64,000 bases of DNA from G963665925 sp963676345 (GCA_963676345.2 CAXXTS010000006.1:248001-312000); one strand, 5' to 3'. Shown: positions 9,926 through 19,710, counted from the stretch's first letter. Program-made: numbers and translations. The notes: a model not told the origin generated them from the letters alone.

Positions 9926-11965
9926 ATGGGTTCAATCAAGAACAATCTTATGGTCAAAATGACCTTAATGGTTTGCGTATTGGTCGTGGCAGTTGTCGCG
10001 GGCATTGGTGGCATTAGTTATTATTGGTCATCGACAGCAGTGACAGAGGAAGTCGAGGCTAAACTCAGCGCCCAGTTAGGTGCGCTAAAAGAAACGTATC
10101 AGATACAAATGGGAAATGCTGAGGTGCTTTTAGAGCTGATTGGTGACACACCAACCGTTAAAGGACTTAATGCATCATATCTGAAGACAGACGGAGACAA
10201 ACACGCCGCTGTAAGTAGCTTGCTCAGTGATATGCAAGAAGCACAAGCGGACTTATTAGATAATATCTTTATAATAGATACGAGTGGTATTATCCAAGCG
10301 GATAACGATGGGGGTAGCCTAACGGGGCTGGATATTTCTGAACGAGATTACTTTGTTCAGGCAAAATCGGGAACAGCACTCTGGAGTGATATTCTAACTT
10401 CAAAAGCCACGGGCAGACCTGTACGGGTTTACGCGTACCCACTTGAAAATAGAAATGGAAAAGTAACAGGTGTTCTAGCGGCATCAGTAAAAATGGATAC
10501 ACTATTTAAACTCCTTGCAAATACCAAGGTTGGGGATAATGGCTATGCCTATATGATTAACCAGGAGGGCCTTCTTGTCTTTCACCCCAATGCAGACTTC
10601 ATGATGCAGAAGAAGGTAACAGACTTTGGTATACCAGAACTGGCAGAAGCAATGCCAGACATGGTGGCCGGAAATGATGATTCTGTGGTTTATACATTCA
10701 ATGGCATTACAAAGCTTAATATGTATACAGGGCTGGACGGATACTCAATTTCCCTGAATGCCGATCAGGCAGAATACCTATCGGGTCTCTATAAAATGCG
10801 AAGTCAGATGCTGACTTTCGGAGCGGTGTTCCTACTGATTGGAATCATTGGCGGTGGGGGCTTAACACGTTACATAGTACTGCGTATCAGAAGAATGCAA
10901 AGTGTTATGAAAGCAGCTTCTGAAGGAGATTTAACAGCAGAGTTTACCGTAAATGGCAAGCACCTTACAGAGGGCGATGAAGTTATCCAAATGGGCAATT
11001 CATTAAATGAAATGATCTCAGATTTTAGAGCCATGATTGTGGAAATTATACGCATTTCAGAAATATTATCTTCAAGCAGTCAGCAGTTGGCCTCTTCAGC
11101 AGAAGAAGGTGGACGGGCTGCAGAAGGTGTCACTTCTAATATTGAGGAAATTGCAGCAGGCACTGAAGAGCAAGCATCTCATGTTATGGGCACAAAAGAC
11201 GCTGTTGCTCAGATGAAAAAATGTCTAGACACTTCATCTGAAACCACTCAAATAATGGCTGAGCGTGCAGCCGTAGTTGGCGAACGTGCATCTACTGGTC
11301 AGGGACAAATGCAGGAAACCATTAGACAGATGGATGCCATTCGCACGAGCAGTGACCAGACCATCAAGGTGATTACAACCCTAAGTGAACAATCCAGTTC
11401 AATTGGAGCAATTTCGGGCACGATTTCCGACATTGCTGACCAAACAAATCTGCTGGCACTGAATGCTTCTATTGAAGCAGCCAGAGCAGGTGAGCAGGGC
11501 CGCGGATTTGCGGTGGTTGCAGAAGAGATTCGCAAGCTTGCAACCGAGTCACAGGAATCGGCAACGGGCATCAATGACTTGATCAACCAAATTCAATCAG
11601 AAATTAAAATGGCCAGTTCCCTAATCAATGCAGAAAATGATGCCATCAATACGGGTATTGAAACGATTGACAAAACGGGTAAAGCCTTTAATGATATTAC
11701 GGATTCAATAGAAGAAACAAGCAGATACGTGGAGGAGGTTGTTGCCTCTCTTGAAACGACTGAAAAGCACAGTCAAACCGTAACTGAGTCTATGGAGTTC
11801 ATTGCAACGGTTGCCCAGCAGTCAACAGCAAGTGCACAAGAAGTTTCAGCTTCTGCTGAAGAACAAAATGCAATTTCAGAAGAAATCGCGAGTGCATCTG
11901 AGCAATTGGCAGGCATGGCACAGGACCTCATTTCTAAAGTTACACGTTTTAATGTGAACAATTAA
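9926..11965 (+). CDS. Methyl-accepting chemotaxis protein with an extracellular dCache-type sensor
   Basis: 679 residues: a first membrane helix (about 7-30), an extracellular ~250-residue sensor of dCache type (FIIDTSGIIQAD, SERDYFVQA, GNGYAYMINQEGLLVFHP-like blocks), a second helix near 290-315, a HAMP domain, and a methyl-accepting coiled coil. The coiled coil contains the kinase-contacting hairpin tip DQTNLLALNASIEAARAGEQ. It senses a small ligand outside and controls CheA through CheW. The ATG at 9926 was chosen because GGAGGG (9916-9921) is correctly spaced for it; the ATG at 9914 overlaps that site. No che genes are nearby. The ligand is unknown; dCache domains often bind amino acids. 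Confidence 0.93.
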   Translation: MGSIKNNLMVKMTLMVCVLVVAVVAGIGGISYYWSSTAVTEEVEAKLSAQLGALKETYQIQMGNAEVLLELIGDTPTVKGLNASYLKTDGDKHAAVSSLLSDMQEAQADLLDNIFIIDTSGIIQADNDGGSLTGLDISERDYFVQAKSGTALWSDILTSKATGRPVRVYAYPLENRNGKVTGVLAASVKMDTLFKLLANTKVGDNGYAYMINQEGLLVFHPNADFMMQKKVTDFGIPELAEAMPDMVAGNDDSVVYTFNGITKLNMYTGLDGYSISLNADQAEYLSGLYKMRSQMLTFGAVFLLIGIIGGGGLTRYIVLRIRRMQSVMKAASEGDLTAEFTVNGKHLTEGDEVIQMGNSLNEMISDFRAMIVEIIRISEILSSSSQQLASSAEEGGRAAEGVTSNIEEIAAGTEEQASHVMGTKDAVAQMKKCLDTSSETTQIMAERAAVVGERASTGQGQMQETIRQMDAIRTSSDQTIKVITTLSEQSSSIGAISGTISDIADQTNLLALNASIEAARAGEQGRGFAVVAEEIRKLATESQESATGINDLINQIQSEIKMASSLINAENDAINTGIETIDKTGKAFNDITDSIEETSRYVEEVVASLETTEKHSQTVTESMEFIATVAQQSTASAQEVSASAEEQNAISEEIASASEQLAGMAQDLISKVTRFNVNN

Positions 11966-11991
11966 AATGAGTTCAGTAGATTTTATTTAAT

Positions 11992-12031
11992 AAAAGGACA
12001 CATCGTGCGTGCACGAATGTGTCCTTTTTTG
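11992..12031 (+). terminator. Intrinsic terminator after the chemoreceptor gene
   Basis: Arms of about 17 bases (AAAAGGACACATCGTGC at 11992-12008 and the complement at 12011-12028, with one bulge) are followed by six T. Confidence 0.88.
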
Positions 12032-12225
12032 ATAAAGTCCATTAGTCGTGTCAGGGCAGTCTCTGATTGCACCGTGCTGTTCTTAAAGTTAGTCTATAAG
12101 AATTGTGCAAAAAAATTAGCCGCTATTCATAGCCTTCTATTTTGCCCTACTGTTTTTGCATCAATGCATTCTCAGCGTTTCTGTTCTGAAAAAAGGAAAT
12201 TAATGGGCCTCTCTAGTGGGTATCA

Positions 12226-12234
12226 TGTTATAAT
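12226..12234 (+). promoter_or_regulatory. Extended -10 promoter of pgsA
   Basis: TGTTATAAT, with TATAAT at 12229-12234, lies 28 bp before the ATG at 12263. This is the same extended -10 form as at 5541. Confidence 0.5.
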
Positions 12235-12262
12235 ATACTATGATGCCTTGGAGGTGAAAGCA

Positions 12263-12793
12263 ATGAACATACCAAACATGCTAACAGTCATTCGCCTATT
12301 GCTCATACCTGTTTTTATAAGGTATTACACTTCTGGTGAACTCATAATGGCACTTACTGTATACTTGGTTGCAGGTGTTACGGATGTACTAGATGGTTAC
12401 ATTGCAAGGCGTTATGACCTCTCTACTAAACTGGGTACGGTCTTAGATCCCCTTGCCGATAAGCTCATGCTGCTTACCGCATTAGGCTGCCTGTCTTTCT
12501 CTGCAATTATTCCCATGTGGGTATTTTATATAGTGGTTCTTAAAGAAGGCGCCATGATTTTGGGTGCTGCAATCATGTATTTCGGACATATCAACCGGGT
12601 CATTCCATCCAATGTATTTGGAAAGATTGCAACCATTGTATTTTATATTGCAGTTGCGACCTCTCTGCTTGAAGCCAAGCCGTTTTACAGAGACTTGACC
12701 ATGATGGGCGCAGTTATCATAATGGGGGTTGCCTTTGTGAATTATCTCTACCTCTATTTTAGAGACCATCCTGCAAATGAAATGAATGGATAA
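12263..12793 (+). CDS. pgsA: CDP-diacylglycerol-glycerol-3-phosphate 3-phosphatidyltransferase
   Basis: 176 residues with the CDP-alcohol phosphotransferase signature D-x2-D-G-x2-A-R-x8-G-x3-D-x3-D, seen as DVLDGYIARR then GTVLDPLAD near residues 37-63. These Asp residues bind the divalent metal and the CDP-lipid. The product makes phosphatidylglycerol phosphate, precursor of phosphatidylglycerol and cardiolipin, in the membrane. The N-terminus NIPNMLTVIRLLLIPVF is typical of PgsA. The ATG at 12263 follows GGAGGTG; the open frame further upstream overlaps the preceding terminator and is not coding. Cardiolipin synthases of the same family are longer or differ in the N-terminus, so PgsA is the best call. 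Confidence 0.93.
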   Translation: MNIPNMLTVIRLLLIPVFIRYYTSGELIMALTVYLVAGVTDVLDGYIARRYDLSTKLGTVLDPLADKLMLLTALGCLSFSAIIPMWVFYIVVLKEGAMILGAAIMYFGHINRVIPSNVFGKIATIVFYIAVATSLLEAKPFYRDLTMMGAVIIMGVAFVNYLYLYFRDHPANEMNG

Positions 12794-12812
12794 GACTATA
12801 AATGTGCAACCT

Positions 12813-12864
12813 AGGGCTGTTGCAAAAATGCAGTTTACCTTAACTGCACTTTTGCAGCAGCCCT
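12813..12864 (+). terminator. Long hairpin (AGGGCTGTTGCA type) after pgsA
   Basis: 23-base arms (12813-12835 and 12842-12864) pair throughout with only two G-U type differences, around a six-base loop. Only a short T/A stretch follows, so termination may be partial. The same AGGGCTGTTGCA end recurs at 23617. Confidence 0.7.
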
Positions 12865-12913
12865 TTAAAATATCATAAAACATTGTTTAGAAAGTGTTTA
12901 GGAAATAGAAGTT

Positions 12914-12956
12914 AAACCTTAACGAGTTTGCGGTATTATAAATCAAATTAAGGTTT
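12914..12956 (+). promoter_or_regulatory. Inverted repeat around the -10 region of the RND operon
   Basis: AAACCTTAA (12914-12922) and TTAAGGTTT (12948-12956) form a perfect 9-bp inverted repeat flanking TATTATAAAT (12934-12943). It may be an operator for the operon's own response regulator or a leader hairpin. The -35 box is not clear. Confidence 0.35.
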
Positions 12957-12981
12957 TTGGAAAATGAAAGGAGTTGGTACG

Positions 12982-15900
12982 GTGGAAGACAAGCAGAAAT
13001 ATATCCCTGAACTCCATCAGGAGAAAAATATATTGGGTAAGATTTCCGAATTGTTTATCGAGCGGTACAGAACGGTCTATTTAATACTGATGGCCATATT
13101 TATTATTGGATGGATAGCCTATAATGATTTACCGCGGGAAAACATTCCTGAGGTGGAATCCAATATGATTATGGTGAATACGATGTATTCAGGTGCTTCA
13201 CCTGAAGATATTGAAGAGATGATTACGGAGCCTATTGAAGATGCTATATCTGGGCTAGATGACTTGACCGGTTATGATTCTACATCAGCATCTGGCTATG
13301 CGTCCATTCGACTGGAATTTGAATACGGTATCGATATGGATGAAGTGGTGAGTGAGGTTGAAGATGCCATTGACGGTCTGGCTTTACCAGAAGACGCATC
13401 TGAACCCAATGTTATGCATCTCAAAACTGGAGAAATTCCAATTATGAGCATGTCCATTACGGGCAATTCAGACCTCGCAACAATCAGTGCCTATGCCGAT
13501 GACATCGGTAACGCCATAGAAGCTGTGAGTGGCGTTGATTCCATTTCCCTAAGTGGCGAAACCGAAGCGGTTGTAACCATTACGGTGAATCCAGCTGAAC
13601 TTGAAGCATACGGAGTCACGCTGGGGACAATCAGTCAGTCTGTGCAAGGTATGAACGTAAGCATGCCGGCGGGAGATGCTGAACTCGACGGTGAGCAGTT
13701 CAACGTGCGTGTAGATGAATCCATTGAAACGGTTGATGACATTCGTGCTGTGCTCATTCAGACATCGGGTGGAATTGTCCAGCTTGGAGACATTGCAAAT
13801 GTCGAAATGACCAATGATGAAGGCGACAGAATTTCAAGAACATACCGTAAAGAACAAGGGGCGGGAACAACCCCTGTTGTATACATGCAAGTTTATAGAC
13901 AAAACGGGGCAGATACCATTGGTCCTGTACATGAAATAATGGATATTCTAGAGAATGGCAAAGGCAACTTATACCCTGAAGATATGGAAATTATCATCAC
14001 ATCAAACTTTGCTGAAGACGTTGAAGAAAGTCTTGGTACAGTGATTGACAGTGCCGTTTCAGGACTCTTAGTCGTAGTACTGGTGCTCTTTTTGTTTATA
14101 GATTTAAGAGAAGCACTTATTGTCTCCCTTGTTATTCCTCTGTCCATGTTTACAAGCTTTATTCTTATGGAGCAGACCGGCATTACCTTTAATACAATTT
14201 CCCTTATGGGCTTTGTAATCGCATTGGGACTCTTAGTGGATAACGCTATCGTCGTGATTGAAAACATTGACCGTATTCGAGACTTTGGTGTAAGCAGAAA
14301 GCTGGCTGCTAAAATTGCCATCAATCAGGTTGCACCGGCTGTGCTCGCAGCGACTCTGACGACAATATCTGCTTTTATACCACTGGCGCTAACACCGGGT
14401 ATGATGGGGCTCATGCTGAGATCCCTCCCGATTACTATTTTATTTGCAGTAAGTGCATCCTTTATTATTTCTCTCATTGTGACACCGACCATTGCTTCTC
14501 GTGCGCTTGAAAAATTTAAGGGTCAGGAAAAAGAGGTGCGTGGCTCAGTGAAAATGTACAGAAAAGTAGCTTCTGTTATCACAGTGGGTCTACTTGCCCT
14601 CTATGCATTTAGAATTGACCATGAATTTAGTGTATTCTCATATGCAGGTGCGATTATATTCTCTATAGCCATGTATGTGAAACAGTTCAAATTTAAACAT
14701 GCGCATGGTCATGGAACACATATTGAAAAATATGGTCAGTGGCTTAGCGGTGTTATTGAGAGTAAGAAAAAGAGAGTCGGTATAATTATATTGGCAATTG
14801 TTATGCTCATAGGAAGTGTTGCGCTCGTTCCGCTTGGTTTCATCAAAATGGAGCTTATGCCAAGTGAAGAACCGGATTCCATGTCCCTATCTGTTGAACT
14901 GCCGAGGGGGTATTTGCTCTCAGATACAACAGAGGTGGTTTCAGAAGTTGAGGACAAGCTCTACGCCTTAGAAGACATTGACAGCTTTACATCATCCATT
15001 GGTGGTGACAACAGCAATGAAGCCAGTATAGACATTGAACTGGTGGATAAAGACATACGTCAGACCAGTGGCTATGCCATGATTAGTGTTTTAAGAAATG
15101 TCGTTAAAGACATTGCAGGCGCAGAAATTTCTGTCGATGCTGCGCTCAATATGGGACACCGGGGTGGAAGCTATCCGATTTCAGTAAAAATATCTGGCGG
15201 CACCCAAGACCAAATGGATGGACTTGCCAACACCTATTACGAAATTATCCGAAATATTGAAGGGGTAGAAGAGGCCAGCATCAGTACACTGGGGGGGCTT
15301 TCAGAATTGATTGTCGATTTTGACCCAGCTCTTGCAAAAGCCAATAACCTAAGCATAGCTGCTATGGCATCTACCGTTCGAAATACCATTTCGGGTTATG
15401 AGGTTACAGATTTCAGATACGAAGGCAATGAAATTGGTATTGAAATTAGAACCATAGAAGAGAGAATAGATAATATTAAAGATATTGAAAAATTAACTTT
15501 TATGAGTCAGTCAGGTGCAAAAATTCCCTTTAGTGAAGTGGCGTCCATTGAAGTAGTTCAGGGCATCAGCCGTATTGTCCACTCTGATGGTGAGACCTAT
15601 ATTACAGTAGGGGCATCGAACTCATCAGACGCAAATATCAACGAAATCGTACGTACTTTCCAGCAGGAGGTTGCTGCAATACCTGTACCGGATGGTGTTA
15701 CGGTTGATTACGGCGGACAGTTCCAGCAAATGAATGAAGCCTTTTCAGATATGGGATTCAACTTTATTGTTGCCTTGATGCTGGTTTACATTTTACTGTC
15801 TGTTCAGTTTAACTCCTTAACACAGCCGATTGTCATTATAATCAGCGTACCGCTAGCTCTTATTGGAACGCTGATTGGTTTGGCAGTAACCGGCAATAAC

Positions 15901-16284
15901 ATAGGGTTCTACTCCCTATTTGGTGTTGTTGCTCTTGTTGGTATTGCCGTTAATGACGCCATTGTGCTTGTTGACTATACAAACTACCTGAGAAGTGAAG
16001 GCAAATCCAGAAATGAAGCGATTGTTGAAGCCGTAAAAACAAGATTCAATCCTGTTCTTGCGACATCTATGACAACAATCGGGGGTGTCTTGCCAATCTC
16101 TGTTGCCGACCCTGCACTTGGGCAGCTTGGATATGCACTGATCTTTGGACTTATAGCGTCGACGGCTCTTACACTGATGGTTATTCCGATTGTTTACTCG
16201 ATGAATGACGGTATTACAGAAACAATTCGAGAAAAGTTTGGCTTGTTTGTTGAAGAAACGGAGGAAATTAAAAGTGAATCGTAG
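12982..16284 (+). CDS. RND-family efflux transporter (AcrB/HAE-like)
   Basis: 1100 residues with the RND plan: a membrane helix after ~30 residues, a large extracytoplasmic loop, a helix bundle, a second large loop and a final helix bundle. Family landmarks visible are ENIPEVESNMIMV, the GxxVDNAIVVIENI motif of helix 4 (ALGLLVDNAIVVIENIDR) and VGIAVNDAIVLVDY near the C-terminus. A hydrophilic insert (residues ~505-590) between the two halves includes a His-rich patch (KHAHGHGTHIEKYG). The GTG at 12982 has AAGGAG eight bases upstream; the ATG at 12964 does not. It is driven by the ion gradient; the substrate is unknown. It is the first gene of a four-gene operon. Confidence 0.93.
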   Translation: MEDKQKYIPELHQEKNILGKISELFIERYRTVYLILMAIFIIGWIAYNDLPRENIPEVESNMIMVNTMYSGASPEDIEEMITEPIEDAISGLDDLTGYDSTSASGYASIRLEFEYGIDMDEVVSEVEDAIDGLALPEDASEPNVMHLKTGEIPIMSMSITGNSDLATISAYADDIGNAIEAVSGVDSISLSGETEAVVTITVNPAELEAYGVTLGTISQSVQGMNVSMPAGDAELDGEQFNVRVDESIETVDDIRAVLIQTSGGIVQLGDIANVEMTNDEGDRISRTYRKEQGAGTTPVVYMQVYRQNGADTIGPVHEIMDILENGKGNLYPEDMEIIITSNFAEDVEESLGTVIDSAVSGLLVVVLVLFLFIDLREALIVSLVIPLSMFTSFILMEQTGITFNTISLMGFVIALGLLVDNAIVVIENIDRIRDFGVSRKLAAKIAINQVAPAVLAATLTTISAFIPLALTPGMMGLMLRSLPITILFAVSASFIISLIVTPTIASRALEKFKGQEKEVRGSVKMYRKVASVITVGLLALYAFRIDHEFSVFSYAGAIIFSIAMYVKQFKFKHAHGHGTHIEKYGQWLSGVIESKKKRVGIIILAIVMLIGSVALVPLGFIKMELMPSEEPDSMSLSVELPRGYLLSDTTEVVSEVEDKLYALEDIDSFTSSIGGDNSNEASIDIELVDKDIRQTSGYAMISVLRNVVKDIAGAEISVDAALNMGHRGGSYPISVKISGGTQDQMDGLANTYYEIIRNIEGVEEASISTLGGLSELIVDFDPALAKANNLSIAAMASTVRNTISGYEVTDFRYEGNEIGIEIRTIEERIDNIKDIEKLTFMSQSGAKIPFSEVASIEVVQGISRIVHSDGETYITVGASNSSDANINEIVRTFQQEVAAIPVPDGVTVDYGGQFQQMNEAFSDMGFNFIVALMLVYILLSVQFNSLTQPIVIIISVPLALIGTLIGLAVTGNNIGFYSLFGVVALVGIAVNDAIVLVDYTNYLRSEGKSRNEAIVEAVKTRFNPVLATSMTTIGGVLPISVADPALGQLGYALIFGLIASTALTLMVIPIVYSMNDGITETIREKFGLFVEETEEIKSES

Positions 16285-17386
16285 ATTATTAGCAGCAGGA
16301 GTCCTGACCCTTGTTTTAATGACAACAGGATGCATGGGGCAAAAGTCAGATGGTCGACCTGGAGCCGGTTCAGGCGCACCAAATCAAATAGAAGAAGCAC
16401 AAACTGCAGTAGAAGTACAGACTCTTTCAAAGACCATGATTCGTGAATCGTTTTATAGTATGGGAACGGTTGAAGCTGGCAGAACCTATACAATGAATGC
16501 GCTGGTAAGTGCCAATGTGAAAACGGTCTATGTTGACTTAGGTGACGCGGTTAAAGCTGGGGACCTATTGTTTGAACTGGAAACAGATGATTTCAATACC
16601 AGCAAGACATCTCAGCTTTCATCTGTAAAGGCTCAGATGGACTCCGCTCGTATACAAAAGGATTCAGCTGAGAAGAAATACGATGACGTACTGGTATTAT
16701 TTAACGAAGGGGTTTCATCCAAAAATGAACTCTATCAGGCAAAGGATGCCCTGGACGCAGCAGTGATCAGCTACAACAATGCACGAACAGCCTACAATAC
16801 GACCCTTTCAAGCCTATCTTCATCAGGAGATAACTACCTTGTGACAAGTCCAATTGACGGGGTTGTCACAGCACGTTCGGTTGAGGAAGGCCAGTTTGCC
16901 AGCACACAAAATGGAATTACCATATCTGAGTATAATCCTGTAAAAATAGCCATAACCGTACCAGGTGCACGTATATCAGAGGCCTATGTTGGTCAACCGG
17001 TAAAAGTCACTTTTCCAACTCAGGAAACAGAAATTGAAGCGACGCTCTCAACGCTAAACATGTCTGGAAAGTCCGGTGGATATCCTGCTGAAATCAAACT
17101 TGAAAATGCTGAAAACCACTTTCTTCCGGGTATGATTGCAGAAGTCTACCTAGAAACAGAACGTGTTGAAGATGCCTTTGTAGTAAAAAAGAATACGGTG
17201 CAAGAAGATGATAACGGGGCATTCGTATATGTAGTAAAAGATGGACACGCACAGCGCATTGAGGTTACCACAGGGCTTGAAGACGGCGACCAGATACAAA
17301 TCATGGGTGCCTTAAATACAGGTGATGAAATAATTGTTAAAGGCCAGCAGTATATCAAAGACCAGGACGCAGTCCTGATTAAGTAG
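16274..17386 (+). CDS. RND efflux periplasmic-adaptor-like lipoprotein (HlyD/MFP family)
   Basis: 370 residues starting at GTG 16274, overlapping the pump gene's stop by 11 bases, with GGAGG upstream. A lipoprotein signal ends at the lipobox TTGC (Cys near residue 19). Then come the first lipoyl half (VYVDLGDAVKAGDLLFEL), a coiled-coil hairpin (~residues 95-165), the second half (SPIDGVVTARSVEEGQFA), a beta-barrel and a membrane-proximal domain. In Gram-negatives such adaptors link the pump to an outer-membrane channel; in a Gram-positive it would be anchored to the membrane outer face and assist the pump. The translational overlap supports co-assembly. Confidence 0.92.
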   Translation: MNRRLLAAGVLTLVLMTTGCMGQKSDGRPGAGSGAPNQIEEAQTAVEVQTLSKTMIRESFYSMGTVEAGRTYTMNALVSANVKTVYVDLGDAVKAGDLLFELETDDFNTSKTSQLSSVKAQMDSARIQKDSAEKKYDDVLVLFNEGVSSKNELYQAKDALDAAVISYNNARTAYNTTLSSLSSSGDNYLVTSPIDGVVTARSVEEGQFASTQNGITISEYNPVKIAITVPGARISEAYVGQPVKVTFPTQETEIEATLSTLNMSGKSGGYPAEIKLENAENHFLPGMIAEVYLETERVEDAFVVKKNTVQEDDNGAFVYVVKDGHAQRIEVTTGLEDGDQIQIMGALNTGDEIIVKGQQYIKDQDAVLIK

Positions 17387-17409
17387 TATAGGCAGTATAG
17401 GAGTTACAC

Positions 17410-18927
17410 ATGAAAAAAGTACAGTTTGGGATTAAAACAAAACTCTATCTTACTTATATTACTGGTCTGATTATAACGATCATTCTTATGGCGACTGTAG
17501 GCTACATTGCCCATGGCAGCCGCCTGACATCTGGAAATATAGATGCAAGCACAAGAGATAGAATGAACTATAATTTTCAGTTCTGGGGACTGAACAGTGT
17601 GGAGGAAGCGGGACGTTCGCTGAATCAGGCAGCGAATGCGCTTCGCAAAAAAGGCGACAACAACTTTATGATTACCAGCGCGTTTTGGGAAGCGGCTGAC
17701 AAGTCTTTTCGGCCTCAAATATCACTGGTTGTATTTAAAAATGACGTCCCCTTTTACATTTCAAAGAAGTTGCCAGAAGATATAGACCTAGAGATATTTC
17801 CCAAGTATGGTGAGATGGATTCCTATCCCAATGAAGTGCTTTTTGAAAAATATGAAACGACCATTCAGCGCCAGCTGGATTATTACAGTGTGAATGGGGA
17901 TAAGGTTGCGGCCTTTATCCTTCTGGGGACAGCGTCCCATGCTGATCGTCTCTTTGTGATAATTTTAAACAATATTCTTGTGTTTATGGTCCTTTCGACG
18001 ATTGTAATGGGTATTATTTCTTGGTTCGTGGTCAGGAGTATCACCGTACCGCTTGATACGCTCATTGAGGCGACCAATGAAGTGCGTCGAGGCAACCTGG
18101 AATATGAGGTCGAGGTTACGTCAAAAGATAAGATTGGTGAACTCAGTGAAGCCTTTGAGGCCATGCGGATACAGCTTATCAGAAATGAGAAAATAAGAGA
18201 TGAATATGAGACGAGTAGACGTCAGATGATTTCAAGCATATCTCATGATCTTAGAACACCTGTAACGGCCATTAAGCTTCATGCTGAAGGCATTCTCGAT
18301 GGCGTTGCAGGTTCTCCTGAAAAGATGAGCCGCTACCTCAAGTCTATGAGCAGCAATGCTCAGGTTGTAGACCATTTGCTCAAGGAACTGACTTTGTTCT
18401 CAAACTTAGATTCAGAGCGCGAGTCCTTTCAGTTTTCGACAGTAAAACTCTCGAGATTTCTTCAAGATTTAAAAGATGAATGGGAGTATGATTATTCAGA
18501 TAAGCAGGTCCAGTTTGTGCTGTCGGGTCACTGTGAAAATGAACAGGTAGCACTGGATGTAATCCACTTCAGGAGAGTCATGGTGAATGTTGTTGAGAAT
18601 GCTGTTAAGTATGTTGATAAGAGACCACTTATAATCACTTTATCCACACTGGAGATAGAAAATGGTGTTCGACTGATCATTTCCGATAATGGGAATGGAG
18701 TGGAAGAGGCACATCTAGAGGCAATATTTAGCAGGTTCCACCGGATAGATACCGCAAGACAAAGCAGTGTGCCTGGCAGTGGTCTTGGACTTTCCATTGC
18801 AAAGCAAATTGTACTTAAGCATCATGGCCGTATCTGGGCAGAGAACAGTGACAGAGGCGGACTCACCATTTGCATTGACTTGCCGAGCTTGAAGGAGGCA
18901 AAGCATGAAGAAAATACTGATAGTTGA
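17410..18927 (+). CDS. Sensor histidine kinase of the RND efflux operon
   Basis: 505 residues: helix 1 (about 12-34), an extracytoplasmic sensor of about 140 residues, helix 2 (about 178-205), a HAMP domain, a dimerisation/phosphoacceptor helix with SISHDLRTPVTA (His near residue 279), and an ATPase domain with the N box NVVENAVKY and the G boxes DNGNGVEE and GSGLGLSIAK. GGAGTT precedes the ATG. Its 3' end overlaps the response regulator by 23 bases. The context implies that it senses a compound or envelope stress handled by the pump; the signal is unknown. Confidence 0.93.
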   Translation: MKKVQFGIKTKLYLTYITGLIITIILMATVGYIAHGSRLTSGNIDASTRDRMNYNFQFWGLNSVEEAGRSLNQAANALRKKGDNNFMITSAFWEAADKSFRPQISLVVFKNDVPFYISKKLPEDIDLEIFPKYGEMDSYPNEVLFEKYETTIQRQLDYYSVNGDKVAAFILLGTASHADRLFVIILNNILVFMVLSTIVMGIISWFVVRSITVPLDTLIEATNEVRRGNLEYEVEVTSKDKIGELSEAFEAMRIQLIRNEKIRDEYETSRRQMISSISHDLRTPVTAIKLHAEGILDGVAGSPEKMSRYLKSMSSNAQVVDHLLKELTLFSNLDSERESFQFSTVKLSRFLQDLKDEWEYDYSDKQVQFVLSGHCENEQVALDVIHFRRVMVNVVENAVKYVDKRPLIITLSTLEIENGVRLIISDNGNGVEEAHLEAIFSRFHRIDTARQSSVPGSGLGLSIAKQIVLKHHGRIWAENSDRGGLTICIDLPSLKEAKHEENTDS

Positions 18928-19594
18928 AGATGATCTCAGCATTGCCGAGGTTGAAAAGGATTATCTAGAAATCAATGGATTTGAAGTAGATATTGAAAAT
19001 ACAGGGATTGAAGGGCTCAAGAGGGCCCTGGATGAAAATTATAACCTGATTATACTGGACCTGATGCTGCCAGGTGCTGATGGCTTTATGATATGCAAGG
19101 AAGTGCGTAAGCGTAAAGACATCCCCATTATTATGATCAGCGCTCGAGGGGAAGACATAGATAAGGTTCGTGGCCTTGGCCTTGGGCTTGATGATTATAT
19201 GACCAAACCCTTCAGTCCCAATGAACTGGTCGCACGGGTTAAGGCACATATCAAGCGATATGAGACCCTTAAAGGTGTAGGGGCTGGCAACCTTGAACAC
19301 ACCATACACATTCGTGGGCTGGAAATCAATCCGAAGACCCATCAGGTCTTTATTGATGGACGTGAAGTTATCCTTACAGTAAAGGAATTTGAACTGCTCC
19401 AGCTTCTCGCTGGAAGTCCGAATAAGGTTTTTACCAAAGAGGAGATATTCCAAAAGGTATGGGGCTTTGAAGCCGATCAGGACATACCGACCATTACGGT
19501 TCATATAAGGCGCATACGTGAAAAAATTGAAAAAGATCCAAGCGAACCTGAATATGTTAAGACCATTTGGGGCGTTGGGTATAAACTGAATTAA
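18905..19594 (+). CDS. OmpR/PhoB-family response regulator of the RND efflux operon
   Basis: 229 residues: receiver domain with the acidic pair VEDD, phospho-acceptor Asp in LIILDLMLPGADG, Thr/Ser switch in MISAR and Lys in TKPFSP; then a winged-helix DNA-binding domain (residues ~130-229) with IFQKVWGF and TVHIRRIREKIE. AAGGAGG lies seven bases before the ATG, inside the kinase gene. It probably regulates its own operon; the inverted repeat at 12914-12956 is a candidate site (inference). Confidence 0.94.
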   Translation: MKKILIVEDDLSIAEVEKDYLEINGFEVDIENTGIEGLKRALDENYNLIILDLMLPGADGFMICKEVRKRKDIPIIMISARGEDIDKVRGLGLGLDDYMTKPFSPNELVARVKAHIKRYETLKGVGAGNLEHTIHIRGLEINPKTHQVFIDGREVILTVKEFELLQLLAGSPNKVFTKEEIFQKVWGFEADQDIPTITVHIRRIREKIEKDPSEPEYVKTIWGVGYKLN

Positions 19595-19639
19595 AAGTAA
19601 TGCCGGTATAAGGTCACTTTTGCCTTTCGCGTAAATCAA

Positions 19640-19684
19640 AATCCCACGTCTTTGCTTGAACAAGCACAGGACGTGGGATTCGTG
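19640..19684. terminator. Bidirectional intrinsic terminator
   Basis: 11-bp arms (AATCCCACGTC at 19640-19650, complement at 19670-19680) enclose a smaller inner stem. It has T-rich flanks on both strands and lies between two convergent genes. Confidence 0.85.
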
Positions 19685-19710
19685 TTTTCAATATGTACCT
19701 TGAGTCTCAT

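Noticed and set aside
12005..12262. N-terminal extension of pgsA
   Set aside because: It starts inside the preceding terminator, and the conserved PgsA start is at 12263 after GGAGGTG.
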